Numbered from the stretch's first letter, positions 1 through 7,862 are shown. The stretch: 64,000 nucleotides of DNA from Syntrophaceticus schinkii (GCF_000946815.1 NZ_CDRZ01000250.1:1-64000); one strand, 5' to 3'. Numbers and translations are program-made. The notes: generated by a model from the letters alone, not told the origin.

Positions 1-2
1 AC

Positions 3-131
3 CGATTGATAAATCATATTTGCACGTATGCCCTCTACGATGCACAGCAAAGGGGCAGTGATGTGGTTGAGGACAAAGATATCGGGCGTATTCTTGCTGA
101 TATGGAAAGGCAGCGTGGCACAGCGGGGTAA
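3..131 (+). CDS. C-terminal end of a probable AAA+ ATPase (ExeA/TniB-like), cut by the window edge
   Basis: The frame is open from the first base and ends at a TAA, giving 42 residues. The segment around residues 9-30 (TYALYDAQQRG, then DKDIGRILADMER) has the shape of the last helices of ExeA/TniB-type ATPases that accompany DDE transposases. No catalytic motif lies inside the window, so the assignment rests on this tail only. If correct, the window begins at the right end of a mobile element. The protein could be another AAA family member. Confidence 0.4.
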   Translation, partial: RLINHICTYALYDAQQRGSDVVEDKDIGRILADMERQRGTAG

Positions 132-437
132 GGTAATTAAAGGGTAAGGATCCTCTCAGTATCCATGACAGGTTTGGTTTGGGTGCTGGGGGGATCTCTA
201 CATTATCCACACTATGCACACTGACTGGCATTATCTAGCTAGACTTTGATTGGCACCTGAATTCTCAACTTTATGGCAGACTGTCGCTATAATTCTTCCG
301 TTATTGGCGGTGAGAATTGCAGCGTCAAATTGAGTGAGAGGCAACAGGAAATGATAAACACAAAAAATCTATTATACTGTAGCAAATTGTAACATGCGAA
401 TTTTGCCAAGTGTTTTGTGAATAGAGCGTAAGTTAGT
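132..437. other. Intergenic stretch, possible mobile-element end
   Basis: I see no supported gene here. The stretch follows a probable transposition ATPase and precedes a gene stub, so it may hold the terminal sequence of that element. No clear inverted repeat can be paired inside the window because the other end is missing. Confidence 0.3.
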
Positions 438-578
438 ATGGGGAAAAAAAGAGTTTGTGTGGTTGGGGGTGGGCCTGCAGACCTGGCAGCGGCAGTGGAA
501 GGTGCCAGATTGGGTTTGAGTATTGACCTTTTTGAGCGCAGTAAGATAGGGAAGGGATGCGCTTTCACCGGGGATTAA
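438..578 (+). pseudogene. N-terminal stub of an FAD/NAD(P)-binding oxidoreductase
   Basis: The 46-residue reading frame begins MGKKRVCVVGGGPADLAAA and continues to LFERSKIG, the beta-alpha-beta dinucleotide-binding start of FAD-dependent oxidoreductases. The usual GxGxxG ending reads GGGPAD, so the last glycine is replaced by aspartate. A normal protein of this kind has 350-500 residues; here a stop follows after the first fold element. This is a truncated remnant. A related intact flavoprotein lies at 24711-25967. Confidence 0.6.
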
Positions 579-601
579 TGACAGGCCAATGGACAAATTA
601 A

Positions 602-1580
602 TTATTGGTTTTGTGTTTCGAAGACACCGGCTTTCTCTTCCAGATGGTGACGGGTTTTTTCATCAACTTGTCCCGATATGGGTAGCCCTGTATGCAGTTG
701 GTATGTCCGTACAGTAAGTTCAGTGAGGGCACCGTACCAACCATCACAGTAATAGGGATTGAACCCGGTTTCCTTTAACAGCAGTTGAAGATAGACCACA
801 TCGGGCCCACAATCACCCTTTTTAAGGGTGCGGTTCCCACTGCCTGCCAGCCAGGTAAGGGGTGCCTTTATTTTTACTTTTGTTCCCACAGGTGCCCATT
901 CAAAAACCTGAACAACATCTTCATTAAACATCCTGATGCAGCCGGCAGAAACTGAGCTGCCGATGGACCAGGGTCTGTTTGTGCCATGAATCCCATAATT
1001 CCCCCAGGGGACATTGAGCCCCATCCAGCGTGCCCCGAAGGCACCACCCCAATCAAATTCCTTGCTTATAATTTTCCATTCCCCGATGGGTGAGGGAGTT
1101 GACGGTTTCCCTGCAGCTACAGGGTACTGCTTGAAGAGAAGATCACCCTCCATAACGGTCAGTGTCAGTTTCTCCAGATCCACGAGTACACTAACATTTT
1201 CAGGTGGCTTATCCGCAGGGTTGCTCACCGGGTGTTCACAGCCTTCACCCAGGGCCTGCCAGGTAGCATCCACGACCCTTCCGGTGACAGGTTGTTTTTT
1301 CTTCTTTTGAAAAGAACGCACAGCTGCTGCTGTTTTCTTGCCATAGATCCCGTCACACTCTCCCTTAAAAAAACCGAGCTGTTGGAGGCGGTTTTGGAGT
1401 TCCCCAGACATCTTCCCCCCGCATATGCGGTTTAGTTTCATATAAGTCCCTGTTGTATAAAGCGCAGGGACAAGGAGGCTTATCAGAGGCAAAGAGTATA
1501 TCCGGCGCAGCCAGGATGACTAAGAGGAGCATCAGTGTGATAAGAATTATTCTTCTTATTAAATGACCCCGGTATCCCAC
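602..1580 (-). CDS. L,D-transpeptidase (YkuD) with two peptidoglycan-binding domains, one frameshift
   Basis: This is an exported enzyme that forms 3-3 cross-links in peptidoglycan or anchors proteins to it. The GTG start at 1580 has an AGAGAGG ribosome site and opens a signal peptide (IRRIILITLMLLLVILAA). A PG_binding_1 domain follows, then the YkuD domain with HGTN and the catalytic SAGCIRM motif, then a second PG_binding_1 domain. The signal peptide and the rest are in different frames. Removing one base of the C4 run at 1402-1405 joins them as MRGEDVWELQNRLQQLGFF, the normal start of a PG_binding_1 domain. The frameshift is therefore one extra base, either an error or a recent mutation. 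Without it the downstream frame lacks a signal peptide. Confidence 0.85.
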
Positions 1581-1696
1581 TAGAATTATTTACCTCTCTT
1601 TCTTGGACCAATTATAGAATGAAATTATAGAACGGACGGAAGAAGAAGATGGCATGAAGAGGTTCTCCACCGTAGTTCCGGTAGAATTCTCTGAAG

Positions 1697-2674
1697 TTAT
1701 TGTTGTTTTCCTTCAGTTTTTTTATTCCTCTGGCTGTCAGGAAAAAGCGAACAGGTTTGTGGTGGAACATCAAGGAGTTTAATGAAAACCGGCTGCCGCA
1801 GTTTGAGGTCTGGTGTCCATTCTTGAAATTCAATTTCAGCTGCCAGAAGGGGTTCCACCCAGTGAACATCCATTTTATACCTTGGTGTGGGTTCAAAGGG
1901 GGAGTTTTCCCTGGGGGTGGTTGAGAGAAGGGAAAGAAGTTCATCTCCAATTTTCCCAAACCCCGAGCCAACACGGCCTAGATATTTCAATTTGTCTTCC
2001 CAAAAGGCACCCACCAGTATGCTGCTCAACTGTCCAAAAGAGATGAGATACCCACCGATTACCACCGGCTGTCTGCGGCGGTTCTTGATCTTCAGCCAGT
2101 GCTTGCTTTTTTTCCCAATAAGGTAGGGGGAGTTTTTCCCCTTGGCCACAATTCCCTCCAGTCCCTGGGCCTTGACGGTTTGAAAAAGGGAAATACCATC
2201 CTTTGGAAATACTGGGGAAAGCATGGCATGTGGTCCACCTTCGAAGGTTTTCAGCAAAAGGTCTTTGCGCTTCATCAGGGGAACCCCTGTGAGATCCTCT
2301 CCGTTCAGGTAGAGAAGGTCAAAGGGGATATAAACAACAGGAATCCGGTGTGCCCTGGATGCTGCTGTCACAGCAGAACCGGTGCAGCGTTTCATCAGCA
2401 ACGGGAAGCTGGGCTTACCCTCTTCCAGTGCAACCAATTCACCATCAACAATCCCCTCCCTGCCGTGAAAAAACCGGTAGAGAGTTTCCAACTCAGGAAA
2501 AAATGCCGTGCGCTCTATCAGACTGCGGTTTTGCAAACGCACTTCTTCATCCTTGATAAAGGCCAGCAGGCGCATACCATCCCATTTGATCTCAAAAATA
2601 TGTTTATCAGAATCAAATGGGTCAGGATGAGGAGAGGGTTCCATGGGTTTCAGCTGTCCTGGGGACCACTTCAT
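1697..2674 (-). CDS. ATP-dependent DNA ligase, LigD ligase-domain type
   Basis: The protein seals nicks using ATP. The adenylation motif EIKWDGMR carries the lysine nucleophile. Later motifs are visible: FDLLYLNG (motif III), EGIVAK (motif IV) and WLKIK (motif V), followed by an OB-fold region. At about 325 residues it matches the stand-alone ligase module of bacterial NHEJ systems. No Ku or primase gene is nearby. I chose the second of two tandem ATG codons because it lies six bases after AGAGGTG; ATG at 2677 is the alternative. The longer open frame upstream lacks family similarity. A role in non-homologous end joining or stationary-phase repair is inferred. Confidence 0.85.
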   Translation of the reverse strand: MKWSPGQLKPMEPSPHPDPFDSDKHIFEIKWDGMRLLAFIKDEEVRLQNRSLIERTAFFPELETLYRFFHGREGIVDGELVALEEGKPSFPLLMKRCTGSAVTAASRAHRIPVVYIPFDLLYLNGEDLTGVPLMKRKDLLLKTFEGGPHAMLSPVFPKDGISLFQTVKAQGLEGIVAKGKNSPYLIGKKSKHWLKIKNRRRQPVVIGGYLISFGQLSSILVGAFWEDKLKYLGRVGSGFGKIGDELLSLLSTTPRENSPFEPTPRYKMDVHWVEPLLAAEIEFQEWTPDLKLRQPVFIKLLDVPPQTCSLFPDSQRNKKTEGKQQ

Positions 2675-2940
2675 CATCTGCACCTCTTTTGACTTTCTGT
2701 AAAGAAGTCTGGTATTTAGTTTCTGCTCAACAGGGAAAATGATTCGCATTCTAGGCCGAGCTTGCTTTATTGTCTTAAGATGGTAGTGGCCAATCTTTTT
2801 CTCCCACTTCCAACCTCCCACCTCCCACATCTTATTTCGCCAGGCTTGCTTTATTGTCTTCAGGCAAGATTAGCCATTCCCATTCTTATTAGTAACGCGG
2901 AAACGAAAAAATTTGCAGGTAACAAAAATTTGCAGGTAGC

Positions 2941-2969
2941 TTGACCCGAAGCAGGGATCCAGTTATAAT
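2941..2969 (+). promoter_or_regulatory. Sigma-A promoter of tRNA-Val
   Basis: TTGACC at 2941-2946 and a perfect TATAAT at 2964-2969 are separated by 17 bases. The tRNA gene starts 15 bases after the -10 box. Confidence 0.8.
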
Positions 2970-2983
2970 ATGTATAGTAATTC

Positions 2984-3058
2984 GGGCGCGTAGCTCAGTG
3001 GGAGAGCACCTCCTTGACGCGGAGGGGGCCATAGGTTCAATCCCTATCGCGCCCACCA
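2984..3058 (+). tRNA. tRNA-Val (GAC)
   Basis: The acceptor arms GGGCGCG and CGCGCCC pair fully. The anticodon stem CCTCC/GGAGG encloses the loop TTGACGC, giving anticodon GAC. The T arm ATAGG-TTCAATC-CCTAT is intact and CCA is encoded. Confidence 0.96.
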
Positions 3059-3107
3059 TTTATTTTCTGGGGAAGTGTTGAGGTGAGAAGGTAAGGAGGT
3101 TCATCAC

Positions 3108-3881
3108 ATGAGGCAGTATAATATTACACCAGCAGCAGGAAAGCGACTGATCGGCAAGGCCGTGGCTTCGCATCCTGAAATACAAAAGGCACTTGATCAT
3201 GGGACTGTTGTGATCGTGGCTGGGACAACAAATGGTTATGTTGCCGAGGAAATACTTGAGACTATTGGCTCGGAAGACAGGGAAGACTTTACCCGAAAGC
3301 GCTTCTTTCGAGGGATCACTCTTCCCCCTTCGGTCACCACTACTGATGCCGGGCAGCTGCCGGATGAGAGCGGTTTTCCCGGTGATATGATTATTACCGG
3401 CGGGGTCTGGCAGAAGGGAAAAACGATCTTTGATGTTGTAGATAGCCTTAAAAAAGGCGATGTTATCCTGAAGGGGGCCAACGCTTTGGATCTGCAGCGG
3501 AAACGGGCTGCTGTCTATATCGGCCATCCCAAAGGGGGAACAATAGCTGCAGCGCTGCAGGCAGTGGTAGGACGTCGCGTGCGTTTGCTCCTGCCCGTGG
3601 GGCTGGAGAAGCGCATTGACGGTGATCTTGATGTGCTGGCAGGAAAATTGAATGTGCCGGGGGCGCGTGGCCCACGTCTCCTTCCTGTGCCTGGTCAGGT
3701 TTTTACAGAGATCGACGCTATCAAATTGTTGACCGGTGCAGAGGCGGAACTGGTTGCAGGCGGCGGCGTTTGTGGGGCTGAAGGCAGCGTCTGGCTTGCT
3801 ATAGATGGAGAACCCCAGCAGGAAAAAGCGGCTGAAGAGCTTTTGCAGTCGTTGGCCAATGAACCGCCTTTTGCTCTCTGA
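3108..3881 (+). CDS. Conserved hypothetical protein, 257 residues
   Basis: I do not recognise a named family. The ATG follows a strong AAGGAGG site. The protein is soluble, with no signal peptide or membrane segment. It is glycine-rich, with stretches such as [17 protein letters not shown] near the start, [12 protein letters not shown] and [12 protein letters not shown] in the middle, and [15 protein letters not shown] near the end. The alternation of hydrophobic strands and glycine turns suggests an alpha/beta fold that binds a nucleotide or phosphate. It follows tRNA-Val and is followed by a terminator, so it is monocistronic or a short readthrough unit from the tRNA promoter. The composition resembles the neighbouring core genes, not the island. 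Confidence 0.75.
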   Translation: MRQYNITPAAGKRLIGKAVASHPEIQKALDHGTVVIVAGTTNGYVAEEILETIGSEDREDFTRKRFFRGITLPPSVTTTDAGQLPDESGFPGDMIITGGVWQKGKTIFDVVDSLKKGDVILKGANALDLQRKRAAVYIGHPKGGTIAAALQAVVGRRVRLLLPVGLEKRIDGDLDVLAGKLNVPGARGPRLLPVPGQVFTEIDAIKLLTGAEAELVAGGGVCGAEGSVWLAIDGEPQQEKAAEELLQSLANEPPFAL

Positions 3882-4044
3882 TGTACTTGGGACAAGAATG
3901 CTAATACCACGCCAAGCCGCGTGGTTTTTTATTTTTCTGAAACGGGAAATGGGGGGAGACTGGGGTTTTAGGTAGTGTTGCTAATTCGTGGCAGTCTGGT
4001 GGACAGTATTCGGCAAAAGTCGGGTGATAACCGATACCTTTGCG
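3881..4044. repeat. Direct repeat copy A (~164 bp), left border of the Fic/pst segment
   Basis: The sequence from the end of the hypothetical gene to the TTTGCG at 4044 recurs in the same orientation at 7661-7827 with scattered substitutions. Each copy starts with a hairpin followed by a T run and ends in TAACCGRTACCTTTGCG. Confidence 0.85.
3907..3930 (+). terminator. Rho-independent terminator
   Basis: CCACGC at 3907-3912 pairs with GCGTGG at 3919-3924 around a six-base loop and six T follow. It ends the hypothetical gene and forms the start of repeat copy A. Confidence 0.8.
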
Positions 4045-4124
4045 AGGGTAGGGGCTTTCTCCCCGAGCTTGCTAATGATATATGATACAATGGAGACAAA
4101 TATGTTAAGAAAGGAGGGATATGT

Positions 4125-4923
4125 TTGGAAACATATGATCGGGTTGTTAAACTGTGGCAGTCGTATAAAATTGCATCCGCTGGTGATTTAGATAAATACC
4201 TTGACAACTTTCGTATCCTATTTGCTTTTCATTCCGGAAAAATAGAAAATGAAGGAATAAAATATTTTGACACAAGAGAAATCTTTGAAAATGGAAGAGT
4301 TATAAACTATACCGGAAGCCCCCGGGCTATATTTGAACAGCAAAACCAAAAACTCTGTTATGAGTTTTTGAAAGAAAAGATAGTAAAAAAAGAAACATCT
4401 GAGCATAGAGCTGGTCAAAGAGATCCATAAGATACTTACCAGTGGAACATATGATGAGCACAGATATATTGCAAATAAAGAGCAGCCCGGCGAGTTTAAA
4501 AGACATGATTACATAACCGGTATCCATGAGGTTGGCTCTGCCGTAGAAGATGTGGAAAAGGACTTGATAGAGTTAATTATTGAAGTAAATGAGTATGAAG
4601 GAAAAAACATTTTAAAAGTAGCTGCATATTTACATGCAAAGTTTGAATATATCCATCCCTTTGCTGACGGCAACGGGCGGGTTGGCAGAACACTCACAAA
4701 CTACTACCTCATGATCCATGATTATCCCCCTTTAATTGTCTATGATGAAGACAAGATCTTGTATTATGAGTGCTTGCAACAATACGATGAAACCGAGGAA
4801 ATAAACCCTTTATACAATTTCTTTAAATATGAAACAGAAAAAACTTGGGAAAAAACATTACTACTTGCCAGCGGTATAAAACAAAAGCGTAAGGGCTTAT
4901 CAGGGCATACCACACTCCGCTAA
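4125..4923 (+). CDS. Fic-domain protein (AMPylase type), one frameshift
   Basis: Fic proteins transfer AMP or other phosphate-containing groups to protein hydroxyls. A TTG start lies seven bases after AAGGAGG. Residues 35-42 (HSGKIENE) match the class II inhibitory motif S/TxxxE G/N, which folds over the ATP site. The catalytic loop HPFADGNGRVGR is complete in the second part. The first frame ends after KIVKKETSEHRAGQRDP. Removing one A from the A7 run at 4385-4391 restores LSIELVKEIHK and then KILTSGTYDEHRYI, typical of the family. With the correction the protein has about 265 residues. It lies between the two large direct repeats. Targets are unknown. Confidence 0.85.
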
Positions 4924-4928
4924 AGGTT

Positions 4929-4946
4929 GTAACCGGTACCTTTTTT
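4929..4946. repeat. Short repeat GTAACCGGTACCTTTTTT
   Basis: The 18-base sequence shares its core with 5064-5080 and with the distal ends of the two large repeats at about 4027-4044 and 7810-7827. It borders the antitoxin remnant on its left. Confidence 0.6.
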
Positions 4947-5056
4947 ATTGCACATCAATTTTAAGTTCTTTTCCGCAAGCACGGGCTATTTTTGCCAGGT
5001 TATCTAGACGGGGGATTACTTTGCCACCTTCAATTCTGGCTATAGCTGATTGTAAA
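4945..5056 (-). pseudogene. C-terminal remnant of an XRE-family (HigA-like) antitoxin
   Basis: Read on the minus strand, the frame gives QSAIARIEGGKVIPRLDNL followed by AKIARACGKELKIDVQ and a stop. This is the second half of the helix-turn-helix of small XRE/HigA antitoxins (serine-glutamine helix, ARIE, then PRLDNL). The first half and the start codon are missing. Short GTAACCGGTACC repeats lie on both sides, so the fragment looks like a captured or eroded toxin-antitoxin gene. No toxin partner is seen. Confidence 0.7.
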
Positions 5057-5063
5057 AACGGGG

Positions 5064-5080
5064 GGGTAACCGGTACCTTT
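5064..5080. repeat. Short repeat GTAACCGGTACCTTTTT
   Basis: This is the right-hand partner of the repeat at 4929-4946, in the same orientation, 12 bases before the pstB stop codon. Confidence 0.6.
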
Positions 5081-5091
5081 TTACGGTTCTA

Positions 5092-5841
5092 CTACCCAAA
5101 TAATCCAGAAATAAAACCTCGGGTTTTTTCATGGCGGGGAGATGTGAATATTGTACCGGTATGTCCCTTCTCCACTACCTGGCCCTCCAGCAAAAAAACA
5201 GTCTCATCGGCAATACGACGGGCTTGAAAGAGATTATGGGTGACAATAATAATAGATAAATCCTTTGTCAGACGTTTTAATAATTCCTCAATCAAATTAG
5301 TTGAGGCCGGGTCCAGACTGGAACAGGGTTCATCCAGTAGTAATACCCGGGGTTCAACCGCCAATACCCGGGCCATGGCCAGGCGCTGTTTTTGCCCACC
5401 TGAAAGCTTGGAGGCTGGTTGTTGTAGCCGATCTTTAACCTCATCCCAGAGGGCTACTTTACGCAGGCAGTCCTCCACTATGGCATCCCCATGTGACCGA
5501 CCTTTTAGTCCGTAATACCTGGGGCCGAAAAGTACATTTTCCTTTATGCTCATGGGTAATGCCACCGGGGTTTGATAAACCATCCCCACCTGCCGGCGTA
5601 CCCTGGCAACATTCTTCACTTTATTTATTGACTGCCCCAGCACATGGATATCGCCATCCCATTTAAAACCTGTTTCCATCTCGGCAGTACGATTAATGCT
5701 GCGCAGCATAGTAGTTTTCCCACAACCTGATGGCCCCATAATAGCAGTAATGGCATCGGAACTAAACCCAATGTTTACGTTTTTTAAAATGTTTTTGGAA
5801 CCGTACCAGGTACTAAAGTTTATAAGCTCAACCGCATTCAT
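5092..5841 (-). CDS. pstB: Phosphate ABC transporter ATP-binding protein PstB
   Basis: PstB hydrolyses ATP to drive phosphate import. The 249-residue protein has Walker A (GPSGCGKTT), a Q-loop (YQTPVALPMSI), the signature LSGGQKQR, Walker B (VLLLDEPCSSLDP) and the switch histidine in IIVTHN. PMSI after the Q-loop glutamine is the typical PstB reading. The start ATG overlaps the end of pstA by four bases (ATGA), so the two are translationally coupled. The operon reads pstC-pstA-pstB on the minus strand and lacks pstS, phoU and most of pstC, so the transporter cannot work from this locus alone. Confidence 0.9.
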   Translation of the reverse strand: MNAVELINFSTWYGSKNILKNVNIGFSSDAITAIMGPSGCGKTTMLRSINRTAEMETGFKWDGDIHVLGQSINKVKNVARVRRQVGMVYQTPVALPMSIKENVLFGPRYYGLKGRSHGDAIVEDCLRKVALWDEVKDRLQQPASKLSGGQKQRLAMARVLAVEPRVLLLDEPCSSLDPASTNLIEELLKRLTKDLSIIIVTHNLFQARRIADETVFLLEGQVVEKGHTGTIFTSPRHEKTRGFISGLFG

Positions 5842-6683
5842 CTATTATTAATCCTTTCTTGTAAACTGTGCAGCCATAGGGCCAGGGTATTTAGTAAGAG
5901 AAGCAAAATAACCAGCACCAGGGCAGTAGCATAAGCTTGATTTATTGATATGTGTTCATTAAAAAGGATATAAAGGTGATAAGGTAAGGCCATAACTGGT
6001 TCTAACAGTGCTCCTGAGGAATCGGCTATGATGGCGGCAGCAGTGACCATAATGGGGGCGGTAGCTCCAGCTGCATAGCCCAATGCCAGCAGTATTCCGG
6101 CCAGAATACCAGCAGCAGCACGGGGTAAAATTACCCGGCGCAGGGTATAGGATTGGGCAACCCCCAGGGAATTAGCCACCAGTCGGTAATTTTCATCAAC
6201 TGCCAGTAGAGCATCCCGGCTGGAAACCACAATCACCGGAAAAACCATGATGGCCAGAGCCAATCCTCCAGCCAGCAGTGATATTCCCCAACCTAATGTA
6301 ACTACTCCCAGAGCATAAACAAACAAACCGACAACAATAGAGGGTACCCCGGACATACTCTGTACCAGCAGGTTTATCATCTCTGCCAATCGTCCGCTAC
6401 GCCCGTATTCACTCAGGTAGATGGCAGTTAACAGACCGGGCACTATGGAGAAAACCAGGGCCAGTAGAATCAACCATAAGGTTCCCTTTATAGCCGGAAA
6501 GATTCCCCCTGCACTACCCAGCGGAGTTCCAGCAGGGTTTTCCAGTATAAACTGGCTGTTAACATAAGGTCCCCCGCGCCAGATGAGATATGTAATTATG
6601 GCCAGCAGGACCAGCAGTATGAACAGGCCAGACAGCCAGAAAAACCATTTCCAAAACAAGTCAGTAATAGCTCTTAGCCTCAA
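5838..6683 (-). CDS. pstA: Phosphate ABC transporter permease PstA
   Basis: This is one of the two membrane subunits of the phosphate importer. The 281-residue protein starts with a cytoplasmic stretch and a hydrophobic helix (FFWLSGLFILLVLLAIITYL) and has about six membrane segments. The permease loop near residues 168-195 (SSRDALLAVDENYRLVANSLGVAQS then RRVILPRAAAGI) is the coupling helix that contacts PstB. The ATG overlaps the pstC stop by four bases and the 3' end overlaps pstB by four bases. The length is normal, so the gene appears intact although its partner pstC is cut. Confidence 0.9.
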   Translation of the reverse strand: MRLRAITDLFWKWFFWLSGLFILLVLLAIITYLIWRGGPYVNSQFILENPAGTPLGSAGGIFPAIKGTLWLILLALVFSIVPGLLTAIYLSEYGRSGRLAEMINLLVQSMSGVPSIVVGLFVYALGVVTLGWGISLLAGGLALAIMVFPVIVVSSRDALLAVDENYRLVANSLGVAQSYTLRRVILPRAAAGILAGILLALGYAAGATAPIMVTAAAIIADSSGALLEPVMALPYHLYILFNEHISINQAYATALVLVILLLLLNTLALWLHSLQERINNR

Positions 6684-7048
6684 ACTTGCTTCACCCCGCT
6701 ACTTAAGCGGCGCAGGAGCAGGTTTACACCTAAATTGACCGCAATTACCATTAATATTAGCACCAGTCCGGCGGCAAAAAGGGCTTGATAATGGATACTA
6801 CCGGGAATAGAACTCCCCAGTTCCAGCGCAATCAAGGCCGGTAGGGGTTCACCTTTGTTAAACCAGGAAAATGGTAACATCAAGATATTACCCGCCACCA
6901 TAAGTACGGCCATAGTTTCACCCATGGCTCGTCCAAACGCCAGTACCAGCGAGCCCAGCATACCTTTGCGAGCCAAAGGAACCAGAATACGTAGAGCCAG
7001 GTATTGCCGCGATACTCCCAGAGACATAGCGGCATCACCCGTTATATA
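6680..7048 (-). pseudogene. pstC: pstC, 5'-truncated phosphate permease
   Basis: Only the last ~120 residues remain, from DAAMSLGVSRQYLALRIL through FGRAMGETMAVLMVAGN to the stop. The motif AMGETMAV is characteristic of PstC, which normally has about 290-310 residues. The reading frame stops having permease character at about 7048, where an AT-rich stretch (TATATATTAAATTAATATT) begins. The promoter, pstS and the first half of pstC are missing, so the operon lost its 5' end. An internal ATG exists at 7027, but a 115-residue product would lack the first three helices. Confidence 0.85.
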
Positions 7049-7281
7049 TTAAATTAATATTTATTATATAATTAGTTGTTGTCATATGTCCAATAACTTC
7101 AGGTTATGGTTATTAATGTACTTATGACATCCCATTTTTATGAAAGACTACAGCTAATCTGCCTTTAGTTCATAAGGCTGGAGATATATACATTTTTTAC
7201 TTCATTTTTACTTATGCGTAAACTTTTTTTTGGTACTCTTTTCTTAATGAGCAGCCGTCGATTTGCCCAATGATGTAATGA
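7049..7281. other. AT-rich junction between truncated pstC and a NYN-protein remnant
   Basis: I see no complete gene. About 7245-7290 may hold degraded NYN coding sequence: the frame AVDLPNDVMNR resembles the strand before the GDSDF motif. The AT-rich part from 7049 to 7080 probably marks the deletion point of the pst operon. Confidence 0.4.
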
Positions 7282-7437
7282 ACAGGTGATAGCGATTTTT
7301 TGCCAGCAATTAAAGTAGCCAAAAACGAAGGGGTTCTAATTAATTTGTTCCATAGCAATCCTCATGACGATTTATGGCAGATTGCTGATGATAGAATTGT
7401 AATTATTACAGAAATAATAAATAAAATGTTGAGATAA
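7282..7437 (+). pseudogene. C-terminal remnant of a NYN-domain (LabA/DUF88-like) protein
   Basis: The frame reads TGDSDFLPAIKVAKNEGV, then LINLFHSNPHDDLWQIADD and ends INKMLR before TAA. The GDSDF motif followed by PAIK and a late ADD segment is the C-terminal half of NYN/PIN-like nuclease domains of the LabA type. An in-frame TGA directly precedes it and no start is available. Codon-like similarity continues in another frame upstream, so the gene has both a truncation and a frameshift. Confidence 0.6.
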
Positions 7438-7445
7438 AATGTGGA

Positions 7446-7474
7446 TTGACACAAATAAAATTGGGTAATATACT
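7446..7474 (+). promoter_or_regulatory. Strong sigma-A promoter without a following gene
   Basis: A perfect TTGACA at 7446-7451 and TATACT at 7469-7474 are 17 bases apart. No open reading frame with a ribosome site follows before the terminator at 7524-7562. Confidence 0.75.
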
Positions 7475-7480
7475 GGTTAT

Positions 7481-7562
7481 AGAGAATACTTCCTGGCGTT
7501 CGAGAGGATGTTAGGGGAGAATTAGCAAATAACCTCGTGCAACACGGGGTTATTTGCTTTTG
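7481..7562 (+). ncRNA. Candidate small RNA of ~80 nt (promoter-terminator pair)
   Basis: Transcription from the promoter at 7446-7474 should start near 7481 and stop at the hairpin ending near 7562. The only coding possibility is a five-codon ATG frame without a ribosome site. The transcript could be a regulatory RNA, or a leader whose downstream gene was lost when repeat copy B and the adhesin cassette came in. Confidence 0.4.
7524..7562 (+). terminator. Long rho-independent terminator
   Basis: AGCAAATAACC pairs with GGTTATTTGCT, extended inward by TCGTG/CACGG around a CAA loop, a 16-bp stem. TTTT follows on the plus strand. Confidence 0.85.
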
Positions 7563-7660
7563 CACAAAACTGTCCAGCAACAGTTTCGGATCAAACCCCA
7601 ACTTGATTTCTACAGTAACCTGGCCTACTCTTACCAATAATGAACTTTGATAATCTGCGT

Positions 7661-7827
7661 TGATGCACTTTGGACAAAAGTAATGATGCCACGCCAAGCT
7701 GCGTTGGTTTTTTATTTTTCTGAAACGGGAAATGGGGGGAGACAGCGGTTCTAGGTAGTGTTGCTAACCCGTAGCAGTCTGGGGGACCGCATTCGACAAA
7801 AGTCGGGTGGTAACCGGTACCTTTGCG
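7661..7827. repeat. Direct repeat copy B (~167 bp), right border of the Fic/pst segment
   Basis: It matches copy A (3881-4044) over its full length, including the CCACGCCAAGC hairpin with T run, the ATTTTTCTGAAACGGGAAAT block and the TAACCGGTACCTTTGCG end. The two copies are direct and about 3.8 kb apart. Confidence 0.85.
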
Positions 7828-7840
7828 TTTTAAAGGATAA

Positions 7841-7862
7841 GGGGCGGCAGGCCGCCCCCTCC
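7841..7862 (-). terminator. Terminator of the adhesin gene
   Basis: GGGGCGGC and GCCGCCCC (7841-7858) form a very stable 8-bp stem with a two-base loop. It lies 20 bases after the stop of the minus-strand adhesin gene; the downstream T-rich stretch is weak. Confidence 0.6.

Noticed and set aside
2099-2692. A 197-codon plus-strand frame opposite the DNA ligase
   Set aside because: No family motif and no ribosome site; the minus strand carries all ligase motifs.
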